Of a stretch of 64,000 nt of DNA, positions 9,170 to 16,638 are shown in pieces. Numbering within the stretch: the stretch's first letter is position 1; every line of letters starts with the position of its first letter. The notes beneath the pieces are model-generated. The model was not told the DNA's origin. It worked only from the letters and a program-made list of their open reading frames with translations, and did not search any database. This DNA comes from Pseudacidovorax sp. RU35E (GTDB lineage Bacteria; Pseudomonadota; Gammaproteobacteria; Burkholderiales; Burkholderiaceae_C): contig NZ_FTMY01000001.1 in NCBI RefSeq assembly GCF_900156165.1, positions 372,001 through 436,000 on the forward strand, given 5' to 3'. The position numbers and the translations under genes were made by a program.

Positions 9170-10117
9170 ATGAAGGAAGAGGCCCTGATCGAATTGCGCG
9201 CCTGGCGGCAGTTCCTGGCCGTGGCCGAGGAACTGCACTTCGGCCGCGCGGCGCAGCGGCTGCACATGACGCAGCCGCCCGTTACCCAGGCCATCGCCCA
9301 GCTCGAGCGCGCGCTGGGCGTGCAGCTCTTCGACCGCACGCGCCGGCGCGTGGCGCTCACGGCCGCGGGCGAGGCGCTGGTGCCCGAGGTGCGGGCTCTG
9401 CTGGCCCAGGCGCGGTCATTGCCGGCCCGGGCGCGGGCGGCCGACTCGGGCGAGGCGGGGCGGGTGCGCCTGGCCTTCGTCTCCACCATCGGCTTCGACC
9501 GGCTGCCCGGCTGGGTGCGTGACTTCCGCGACCACAGCCCGCAGGTGGCGCTGGAACTGGTCGAGGCCACCGGCGACGTGCAGCTGGAATCCCTGGCCCG
9601 CGGCGACATCGATGCCGGCCTGCTGCTGCATCCGCCCGGCGCCGCGCCGGCCGGGCTGGCCCGGCTGGCGGTGGCCCAGGAGCCACTGGTGCTGGCGCTG
9701 CCGGCCGCCCAAGCCCTGGCGCAGCAGGCGCGTCCGGCCATTGCCGAGGTGATGGACGAGCCGCTGGTGCTGTACCCACGCCGCATCCTGCCCGGCGTGC
9801 ACGACGCGGTGATGCAGCTCTATGCCGCCCATGGCCGGCGCCCACGCGTGGCGCAGGAGGCGATCCAGATGCAGACCATCGTCAACCTGGTTTCGGGTGG
9901 CCTCGGCGTGGCCTGGGTGCCGGCCAGCGTGACGGCCTTCAGCCGGGCTGGCGTGGTCTACCGGCGGGCGGAGGAACTGAGGGAGCGAGGGGGGAAGAAG
10001 GTGACGCTGCCGTCCTGCGAAACCAGCCTGGTGTGGCTGGCGGAGCGGCAGCCACCGGCCCTGGCGCGCTTCGTCCGCTTCCTGCGGACGCGGGCCGAGG
10101 CCGGCGAGGCCGGCTGA
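9170..10117 (+). CDS. LysR-family transcriptional regulator
   Basis: A 315-aa regulator. The N-terminal winged helix-turn-helix (residues ~10-65) reads LRAWRQFLAVAEELHFGRAA and then QPPVTQAIAQLERALG, the classic LysR pattern. The remaining ~230 residues are the periplasmic-binding-protein-like effector domain. It is divergent from ilvD, the usual arrangement for a LysR gene and its target, so regulation of ilvD is an inference from position. Effector unknown. The gene ends immediately next to the convergent bacterioferritin gene. Confidence 0.93.
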   Translation: MKEEALIELRAWRQFLAVAEELHFGRAAQRLHMTQPPVTQAIAQLERALGVQLFDRTRRRVALTAAGEALVPEVRALLAQARSLPARARAADSGEAGRVRLAFVSTIGFDRLPGWVRDFRDHSPQVALELVEATGDVQLESLARGDIDAGLLLHPPGAAPAGLARLAVAQEPLVLALPAAQALAQQARPAIAEVMDEPLVLYPRRILPGVHDAVMQLYAAHGRRPRVAQEAIQMQTIVNLVSGGLGVAWVPASVTAFSRAGVVYRRAEELRERGGKKVTLPSCETSLVWLAERQPPALARFVRFLRTRAEAGEAG

Positions 10118-10612
10118 TCAGCCGGCCGAAGTGGCGGAGTCGCCTTCGCCCATCTGCGACTGCAGGTAGTTGGGCAGGCCGATCCTGTCGATCAGGCCCA
10201 GCTGCTTCTCGAGCCAGTAGGCATGGTCTTCCTCGGTGTCGTGCAGCTGGGCGACCAGGATGTCGCGGCTGACGTAGTCGCCCACGCTCTCGCACAGGGC
10301 GGCGCCCTTGCGCAGGGCGTCGCGCACCTCGTACTCGGTGTCGAGGTCCTTGCGCAGCATCTCCTCGACGGTCAGGCCGGGGGTGAAGGCCTTGGGGCTC
10401 ATGTCGGGCCGGCCGCCGAGCATCAGGATGCGGCGCATCAGCGCGTCGGCATGCTCGGTCTCTTCCTGCATCTCGTGGTTGATGCGCTCGTACAGGCGAC
10501 CGAACCCCTGGTCTTCGTAGTTGCGGGAATGGATGAAGTACTGGTCGCGAGCGGCGAGCTCGCCGCGCAGCAGGTCCTTCAGGTAGTCGATGACTTGGGG
10601 GTTGCCCTGCAT
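10118..10612 (-). CDS. bfr: Bacterioferritin-type iron storage protein without the heme Met
   Basis: A 164-aa four-helix ferritin-like protein starting [20 protein letters not shown]. Ferroxidase ligands are visible: Glu18, Glu51, His54, then the Glu of DLDTEYEV and the EEDH pair near residue 127-130. Position 52, which is the heme-b ligand Met in E. coli Bfr (context DEMKHAD), is Thr here (EETEHAD). This points to a heme-poor subunit that may work alone or in a heteromer with a Met-containing subunit. It stores iron and oxidises Fe(II). Start chosen at the ATG giving the canonical N-terminus. Confidence 0.9.
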   Translation of the reverse strand: MQGNPQVIDYLKDLLRGELAARDQYFIHSRNYEDQGFGRLYERINHEMQEETEHADALMRRILMLGGRPDMSPKAFTPGLTVEEMLRKDLDTEYEVRDALRKGAALCESVGDYVSRDILVAQLHDTEEDHAYWLEKQLGLIDRIGLPNYLQSQMGEGDSATSAG

Positions 10613-10789
10613 GGTGTGATTCTTCGAAGACAAAAACGCCGCGAGTATCCGCCCGTGCTCTGCTTTGGCGAAGCGCACGCGGGCAATGCCCCCCACGCCG
10701 CGTTCTGCATGCGGATGCGGCAGCCGATCAGACGCATTCGCAACGGCGCGTCAGCGCCTCGCCATGGGGCGGCGGGCACAATGCGCGCC

Positions 10790-11611
10790 ATGCTGATGTA
10801 CCCCCATATCGACCCGGTCGCCCTGCAGATCGGCCCGCTTGCCGTGCACTGGTACGGCCTGACCTACCTTGCGGCATTCGGTCTGTTCTTCTTCCTGGGC
10901 ACGCGCCGGCTGCGGCACGAGCCCTACGCCTCGATGACCGGCAGCGCGGCCTGGACGCGCAAGGACGTGGAGGACATCCTCTTCTTCGGCGTGCTGGGCG
11001 TGATCGTGGGTGGCCGGCTGGGCTACTGCCTGTTCTACAAGCCGGGCTACTACCTGTCGAACCCGCTGGAGATCTTCATGGTCTGGCGCGGCGGCATGAG
11101 CTTCCATGGCGGGCTGATCGGCGTCATTGCCGCGATGGCGTGGTTCGCGCGGGCGCGCGGGCGGCGCTTCTGGCAGCTGATGGACTTCGTGGCGCCCTGC
11201 GTGCCGACGGGCCTGGCGGCGGGCCGCGTGGGCAATTTCATCAACGGCGAGCTGTGGGGCCGCTTCTCATCGCCGGATCTGCCCTGGGGCATGGTGTTTC
11301 CGCAGAGCGGCTCGATGCTGCCGCGGCATCCGTCGCAGGTCTACCAGTTCCTGCTCGAAGGGCTGCTGCTGTTCGTGATCCTGTGGCTGTATGCGCGCAA
11401 GCCGCGGCTGGAGCGTCGGGTGTCGGCCGTCTTCCTGATGGGCTATGGCGTGATGCGCTTCGTGGCCGAGTACTTCCGCGAGCCGGACGACTTCCTGGGC
11501 CTGTTGGCGCTGAACATGAGCATGGGCCAGTGGCTGTGCGTGCCCATGATCCTGGCCGGCATCGTGCTCTACGCCACGGCGCCGAAGCAACCGCGCTTGG
11601 CCAACGCCTGA
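10790..11611 (+). CDS. lgt: Phosphatidylglycerol-prolipoprotein diacylglyceryl transferase
   Basis: A 273-aa inner-membrane enzyme that attaches diacylglycerol to the lipobox Cys of preprolipoproteins, the first step of lipoprotein maturation. The signatures are present: [17 protein letters not shown] at the N-terminus, the catalytic-His region SFHGGLIGV, and the Lgt signature [14 protein letters not shown]. About seven membrane helices are evident. The start at ATG 10790 (MLMYPHID) is preferred; an ATG at 10781 would add three residues. Convergent with the MFS gene 6 bp away. Confidence 0.97.
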   Translation: MLMYPHIDPVALQIGPLAVHWYGLTYLAAFGLFFFLGTRRLRHEPYASMTGSAAWTRKDVEDILFFGVLGVIVGGRLGYCLFYKPGYYLSNPLEIFMVWRGGMSFHGGLIGVIAAMAWFARARGRRFWQLMDFVAPCVPTGLAAGRVGNFINGELWGRFSSPDLPWGMVFPQSGSMLPRHPSQVYQFLLEGLLLFVILWLYARKPRLERRVSAVFLMGYGVMRFVAEYFREPDDFLGLLALNMSMGQWLCVPMILAGIVLYATAPKQPRLANA

Positions 11612-11617
11612 GCCGGT

Positions 11618-12802
11618 TCAGGCCGGGCGAAGCAGCGCCGGCCGGGTCGACCACAGGAGCCAGGCGGCCCCGGCCAGCATCGGCAGCATCGCGGCATTGA
11701 TCGCCGTCCAGCCGATGCCCGACTGCAGCGCACCGGAGGCGAAGGACATCGCCGCCGCCGTGCCGCCGTTGGCGAATTCCATCAGCGACTGGGCGCCGGC
11801 CCGCTCCGACGGCGCATGCGCTTCGGTCAACAGCGTGGTGCCGGCCACGATCATCAGGCTCCAGCCTATGCCCAGCAGCAGCGAGCTGGCCGCGAACTGC
11901 ACCAGGGCCACGCCCGACAGGGCCAGCGCGGCACTGGCCACCAGCACGGCGATGCCCACGGCGGCCACCCGGCGACTGCCATGCCGGTCCACCAGGGCGC
12001 CGGCGAAGAAGGCGGGCAGGAACATGCCCAGCACATGCCACTGGATCACCCGCGCCGACGATTCGACGGCGAAGCCGCAGTCCGCCATGGCCAGCGGCGT
12101 GGCGTTCATCACCAGGATCATCAGCCCGTGGCCGACCCCCGTCATGACGATGGCGGCGCGCAGCGCGGGGCGGGCCAGCAGCGTGCGCCAGCGGGTCGCG
12201 GACGCCTGGCCGGCCGCGGGGGTGGCCGCTGCGACTTCCGGCAAGCGGGTCAGCAGCAGGGCGGCGACGGCGGCCAAGCCGGCGATGGCCAGATAGGCGC
12301 CGGCAAAGGGCGTGATCAGCCAATGCCGTGCGGCGAGCGCCAGCGACGGGGCGAACACGGCCGCGCACACGCCACCGGCCAGCACGCAGGCGGCGGCCCG
12401 GCCGCGCCATTCGGCCTCGACTGCCTCCAGCGCCACATAGCGGTAATAGGCCGACGAAGCCTGGTACACGCCCACGCCCGCAATGCCCAGGCCGAAGAGC
12501 GCGAAGCTGTCCGCCACGATGGCAATGCAGGCCGTGAGCCCGCCCGCCACGCCGACCAGCGCCCCGGCCACCAGCACCCGCCGCCGGCCGTGGCGCTGCA
12601 TGGCCGCCGCCAGCGGTCGCACGGCGACCAGGTTGCCGGCCACCAGCAGCGCGAGCGGTAGCGTCGCCAGCCACGGCAGCGGCGCCAGCCGGGCGCCGAC
12701 CAGCGCGGTCAGGGCGATGCCGATGATGGAGCAGGACCAGTAGAGCGCCTGGCCAATGAAGAGCAGGCGCAGGCTGGCGTGGGTGCGGAGCAGGGTGAGC
12801 AT
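11618..12802 (-). CDS. Major facilitator superfamily transporter
   Basis: A 394-aa protein with about 12 hydrophobic helices. The N-terminus is MLTLLRTHASLRLLFIGQAL. The short basic loop MQRHGRRRVLVAGAL between helices 2 and 3 and the equivalent VDRHGSRRVAAVGIA in the second half are the MFS motif-A positions. No substrate-specific feature is visible. The frame is open further upstream, but the ATG at 12802 gives the expected short cytoplasmic N-terminus. Confidence 0.85.
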   Translation of the reverse strand: MLTLLRTHASLRLLFIGQALYWSCSIIGIALTALVGARLAPLPWLATLPLALLVAGNLVAVRPLAAAMQRHGRRRVLVAGALVGVAGGLTACIAIVADSFALFGLGIAGVGVYQASSAYYRYVALEAVEAEWRGRAAACVLAGGVCAAVFAPSLALAARHWLITPFAGAYLAIAGLAAVAALLLTRLPEVAAATPAAGQASATRWRTLLARPALRAAIVMTGVGHGLMILVMNATPLAMADCGFAVESSARVIQWHVLGMFLPAFFAGALVDRHGSRRVAAVGIAVLVASAALALSGVALVQFAASSLLLGIGWSLMIVAGTTLLTEAHAPSERAGAQSLMEFANGGTAAAMSFASGALQSGIGWTAINAAMLPMLAGAAWLLWSTRPALLRPA

Positions 12803-12921
12803 GGCGGGTGGTGGTTGCGGTGGTGGGAGTTCGGTCGGGTGGCACGTCGTGAGCGCGCGCGGCCCCCACCCAGCCTCCCCCAGAGGGGGAGGGGCCATAG
12901 CCGGCAAGGCCGGGAGGCGGG

Positions 12922-13959
12922 TCAGGCGCTGGCTCGCGCCGGATCGACGACGCCGCTGCCGAACCGCTCCGCCCAGGCCTGCGGCCCTACGCCGTAGTGC
13001 TTGTGGAAGCTGCGGCGCAGGTTCTCCGGATGGCCGAAGCCGCACAGCCGGGCCACCGTGGCGACCGAGGCCTGGCCCTGGGCCATCAGGGCGCTGGCCG
13101 TCTCCACCCGCAGTCGCTCGATGTAGCGGGCGGGCGAGGTGCCCAGCTCCTTCTGGAAGGCGCGGGTGAGCGTGCGCGGCGGCAGGCAGGCCTGGGCCGC
13201 CAGGCGCTCCAGCGACAGGTCGCCGCCGAGCTGGCCGGGCAGCCAGTCGAGCAGCGCGGCCAGACGGGGCGTGCGGCGCGGCTCGGGCGCGAGCAGGGCG
13301 CTGAACTGCGCCTGCCCGCCCGGCCGGCGCAGGAACATCACCAGTTGCCGCGCCACGGCCAGCGCCATCGGCCGGCCCAGGTCGGCCTCCACCAGCGCCA
13401 GGGCAAGGTCGATGCCCGCTGTCACGCCGGCCGAGGTGAAGACATGCCCGTCCTGCACGCTGCCGGGTTCGAAGGTGTGCAGGCAGTCGGGCTCCACCTG
13501 CACGGCCGGATGCCGCTCGCGCAGCTGGGCCAGCCGCGACCAGTGCGAGGTGGCGCGGCGGCCGTCGAGCAGGCCGGCCTCGGCCAGCAGCAGCGCCCCG
13601 GAGCAGACCGAGCCAAGGCGTCGCACCAGGGGCTCGGCGCTGCGCAGCCAGTCCAGCAGCGCCGCGTTGCCGCGCTGGGCGATGACGCCGTCGCCGCCGG
13701 GCACGAGCAAGGTGTCGATGTCGTCAGCCGCCACGGTGGGCCAGGCGTCATCGGGCACGAGGCGCATGCCGGCGGACGTGGCGACGGGCACAGGCGTCTC
13801 GGCGAGCAATTGCAGCCGGTACGGCGCCGCCCGGCGATGGCCGTGCTGCGCCACGTCGTTGGCGGTGGCGAAGACCTGCATCGGGCCGGTGACGTCCAGG
13901 CTCATGCAGTCGGCATAGAGCAGGCAGGCAATGGTGCGGGGCGAGGCGGCGGCGGGCAT
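12922..13959 (-). CDS. GlxA-type AraC regulator (DJ-1/PfpI plus AraC domains)
   Basis: A 345-aa two-domain regulator. Residues ~8-190 form a DJ-1/PfpI-like amidotransferase fold with the nucleophile-elbow region SVCSGALLLAEAGLLDG. Residues ~235-335 contain two AraC helix-turn-helix motifs (SLERLAAQACLPPRTLTRAF and SVATVARLCGFGHPENLRRS). GlxA-family regulators often control amino acid or quaternary-amine catabolism; no target is obvious here. The DJ-1 domain normally acts as a ligand sensor, not an enzyme. The start at MPAAASPRT fits family length. Confidence 0.9.
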   Translation of the reverse strand: MPAAASPRTIACLLYADCMSLDVTGPMQVFATANDVAQHGHRRAAPYRLQLLAETPVPVATSAGMRLVPDDAWPTVAADDIDTLLVPGGDGVIAQRGNAALLDWLRSAEPLVRRLGSVCSGALLLAEAGLLDGRRATSHWSRLAQLRERHPAVQVEPDCLHTFEPGSVQDGHVFTSAGVTAGIDLALALVEADLGRPMALAVARQLVMFLRRPGGQAQFSALLAPEPRRTPRLAALLDWLPGQLGGDLSLERLAAQACLPPRTLTRAFQKELGTSPARYIERLRVETASALMAQGQASVATVARLCGFGHPENLRRSFHKHYGVGPQAWAERFGSGVVDPARASA

Positions 13960-14042
13960 GGCGGGAAGTGTGGGCCCCCGCGCGCGTGGCCACAAGGACA
14001 ATCAGCCCACGGATCTGGCCACTTTTCGATGGCCGATGCCGC

Positions 14043-14987
14043 TCAGTCCGCGGACGGCCAATCCAGGGAGAGCGCACTGCGGAACGCGCGTGCCTCTCCG
14101 GTCACCGGATCATCGAAGGCGAGGCCGCGCGCGAGCAGCCGCAGCGGGTCCTGCCAGTCGTCCGCCCCTTCCGGCCGCAGCACCGGATAGATGCCGTCGC
14201 CCACGATCGGCACGCCCAGCGCCTCGCAATGCGCGCGCAACTGGTGCTTGCGGCCGGTGTGCGGGGCCAGGTCGAGCAGCGCGACGTCGCCGCGCACCTC
14301 GCGCACGGCGATGGCGGTCTCGGCGTTGGGCTCGCCGGGCACCGTCTCGCTGCGCATGAAGACGTCGGCCAGCCGGCTGCGGTAGACCGCCGGCAGCGGC
14401 GCGGGCGGCGGCCAGTGCACGATGGCCTCGTACTGCTTGCGCACCGCCCGTTCGGCGAACAGCCGCTGGTAGGCGCCCCGCGTGGCCGGCTGCACGCTGA
14501 AGACGACCAGTCCAGCGGTCTCGCGGTCGATGCGGTGGATGGGCACCAGCGTGTCCAGGCCCAGGCGCTGCTTCAGGCGCACCAGCAGCGTTTCGCGTAC
14601 ATGGCGGCCGCTGGGCATGACGGGCAGGAAGTGCGGCTTGTCGGCCACCACCAGCTGCTCGTCGCGGAACAGCACCGTCTCCTGGAAGGGCACGGGCGCC
14701 TCGTCGGCCCATTCGCGGTAGTACCAGACGCGCAGGTCCTTGCGGTAGGGTGTGTGCGCGTCGAGCGGGCTGCCGTCGCCGGCCACCACGCGACCGGCGG
14801 CCATGCGGGCCTGCCAGTCGGCACGCGGCACCATCGGAAAGCGTTCAGCCAGGAAGGCCAGCACCGTCGCCCAGTCGCCGGGCGGCAGCGCCACGCAGCT
14901 CGGGCCCAGGCCCTCGTCCACCGGCAGCGGGCGGGGCTGGGCGGCTCGGCGGGCGCTGCCGGATTTGCGGGCGGGGCGGTCGGACAT
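14043..14987 (-). CDS. RluA-family pseudouridine synthase
   Basis: A 314-aa protein. The catalytic motif HRIDRETAGLVVF contains the conserved Asp of RluA-type enzymes, and the C-terminal RNA-binding part has APHTGRKHQLRAHCEALG and VPIVGDGIYP. Members isomerise specific uridines in 23S rRNA or tRNA. The N-terminal ~90 residues carry no clear S4 domain. Which uridine is modified cannot be decided from sequence alone. Confidence 0.92.
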   Translation of the reverse strand: MSDRPARKSGSARRAAQPRPLPVDEGLGPSCVALPPGDWATVLAFLAERFPMVPRADWQARMAAGRVVAGDGSPLDAHTPYRKDLRVWYYREWADEAPVPFQETVLFRDEQLVVADKPHFLPVMPSGRHVRETLLVRLKQRLGLDTLVPIHRIDRETAGLVVFSVQPATRGAYQRLFAERAVRKQYEAIVHWPPPAPLPAVYRSRLADVFMRSETVPGEPNAETAIAVREVRGDVALLDLAPHTGRKHQLRAHCEALGVPIVGDGIYPVLRPEGADDWQDPLRLLARGLAFDDPVTGEARAFRSALSLDWPSAD

Positions 14988-15091
14988 GGGCGGCGATTGT
15001 CGTGATGCAGGCCGGTCCGGCGTCGCGACGACCGAAGGCGGCGGCGCCCCAAGGCGCGGCGGTCGGGGCGCATGCGGCCAAGCAGCCGTCC

Positions 15092-15107
15092 TCAGCGCAT
15101 GCGCTGA
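15092..15107. other. 16-bp perfect palindrome
   Basis: TCAGCGCATGCGCTGA reads the same on both strands and sits in the 126-bp gap between the acvB stop and the pseudouridine synthase start, both genes on the minus strand. No U-run follows on either strand. It could be a protein-binding dyad or a hairpin at the end of the mprF-acvB transcript; nothing decides this. Confidence 0.4.
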
Positions 15108-15113
15108 CCGCTT

Positions 15114-16607
15114 TCAGCGCAAGGGCGGTGCCGCCTGCAGCACCTTGGCCGCGAGGTCCTCGTAGTTCTCGCCCAGGTGGTGGCCGCCCGGCATGGGCAG
15201 CACCTTGGCCTGCGTCGCATCCAGCCGGGGGCAGAGCGAATCGGCTTTCTCCTCGGTACCGTAGACGCACAGCGTGAGGCCCGCGGGCAGGCGCTTCGCC
15301 TCGGGGGCGATCGGCTGGTCGCCGCTCTTGCCGATCCAGTTGCTCACGTGGAATTCGAAGGCGGCCTTCTCGCCGGGGCCCAGCAAGCCGAGCAGCTTGA
15401 CGCTGGCGCGGGTGCGCTCCGGCAGGCGGTTGTAGGCGAAGGGCAGCACGTCGGCGCCTTGCGAATAGCCCAGCAGCAAGACCTCGCTGCGGCCCCAGCG
15501 GGCGGCGTAGTAGCGGATCAGCCGGTCCAGGTCCGCGGCCACGCCCTCCGGCGTGCGGCGGGTCCAGAAGTAGCGCAGCGAATCCAGGCCCGCGACGGGA
15601 ATGCCGTCCTTGGCCAGGGCGGCGGCCAGGCGCTTGTCGATGCTGGCCCAGCCGCCGTCGCCCGACACCAGCACGGCGAAGCGCTTGCCCGGGCCCTGCA
15701 CCGGCACTTCGGTCACGGGCAGGTCGGCCAGCTGGCTGGGCGGCAGGGCGAGGCCGGCGCGCTGCGCGGCCATTTGCGCGAATGCTGCGTCGAAGCCGGG
15801 CGGCAGTGCGTCGGCCAACTGGGCCTCGGCAGGCGCGACCCAGCGGGCATTGGGCACCTGGGCGGTGAAGGCGGCCGGCGCCTGCGGACCCGCGGCGCAG
15901 GCCGCGGCACGCGGATCCGCGCCCATGGCCGTCCAGGCGCCGGCCAGGCGCTTGGCGGGTTGCAGGTCGAAGGCGGGCTCCAGCGGCCGCAGCGTCTGCG
16001 CAGGACGGCCGGGCTGCGTGGATTCGCCGGCGACCGGACGGCTGCGGAAGTTCTCGTCCCCGCACATCGGAAGCGGCAGTGCCAGGCGCGGGCAGAAGTC
16101 CAGCGACAGCGCGCCGGTGTAGGTGTCCGCAGGCGACTGCGCGAGCAGGCCGTAGGCCAGCGCCCCGGCTTGGCCGGTGCCGACCAGGATCGGCTCGATG
16201 TAGGTGGGGAGCTTCTCGCCGGCCTGCACGAAGCGCGCGAAGTTCTCCAGCGCGCCAGGGCCGTGCACGCACTGCTGGCTGACCGCCGCGAGGCTGCGGT
16301 AGAAGCCCAGGCCGGGCACGGCGATCACCATGGCGCCCTGGGCGGTCATGGCCTGCACCAGGCGCAGGTCGCGTGGCGAGGGCGCGTCGCCGCCAGTCAG
16401 CAGCACCACGAACTGCTGCACCGCTCCGGCGGGGCGGTACAGCGGCACGTCCTTGAAGATCTCGCGGGTGATGCGCTTGGCCGGCTGGGGCAAGGTGCCG
16501 CCGGCGGGCACGGGGACGGACGGCTGGGCGATGGCGGCGCAGGCCATCAGAAGGCCCGAGGCGGCGGCCGCCAGGGCGCGGCGCAATAAGGAGGTCGGCA
16601 ATGTCAT
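15114..16607 (-). CDS. acvB: AcvB/VirJ-family lysyl-phosphatidylglycerol hydrolase
   Basis: A 497-aa exported protein. The signal segment ends near LLMACAAIAQPS; the LMAC there could serve as a lipobox, or signal peptidase I could cut after AIA. Two alpha/beta-hydrolase-like halves follow. The second has the nucleophile elbow GYSQGAD and the tail His in GGHHLGENY, and begins with VQGPGKRFAVLVSGDGGWAS. In Agrobacterium and rhizobia AcvB removes lysine from lysyl-PG in the periplasm and is co-transcribed with lpiA/mprF. The same order occurs here: mprF ends 31 bp upstream. That context strongly supports the assignment. Confidence 0.88.
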   Translation of the reverse strand: MTLPTSLLRRALAAAASGLLMACAAIAQPSVPVPAGGTLPQPAKRITREIFKDVPLYRPAGAVQQFVVLLTGGDAPSPRDLRLVQAMTAQGAMVIAVPGLGFYRSLAAVSQQCVHGPGALENFARFVQAGEKLPTYIEPILVGTGQAGALAYGLLAQSPADTYTGALSLDFCPRLALPLPMCGDENFRSRPVAGESTQPGRPAQTLRPLEPAFDLQPAKRLAGAWTAMGADPRAAACAAGPQAPAAFTAQVPNARWVAPAEAQLADALPPGFDAAFAQMAAQRAGLALPPSQLADLPVTEVPVQGPGKRFAVLVSGDGGWASIDKRLAAALAKDGIPVAGLDSLRYFWTRRTPEGVAADLDRLIRYYAARWGRSEVLLLGYSQGADVLPFAYNRLPERTRASVKLLGLLGPGEKAAFEFHVSNWIGKSGDQPIAPEAKRLPAGLTLCVYGTEEKADSLCPRLDATQAKVLPMPGGHHLGENYEDLAAKVLQAAPPLR

Positions 16608-16638
16608 GCGAAGGAAATCAAAAGCGGGCAGCGCGGCA

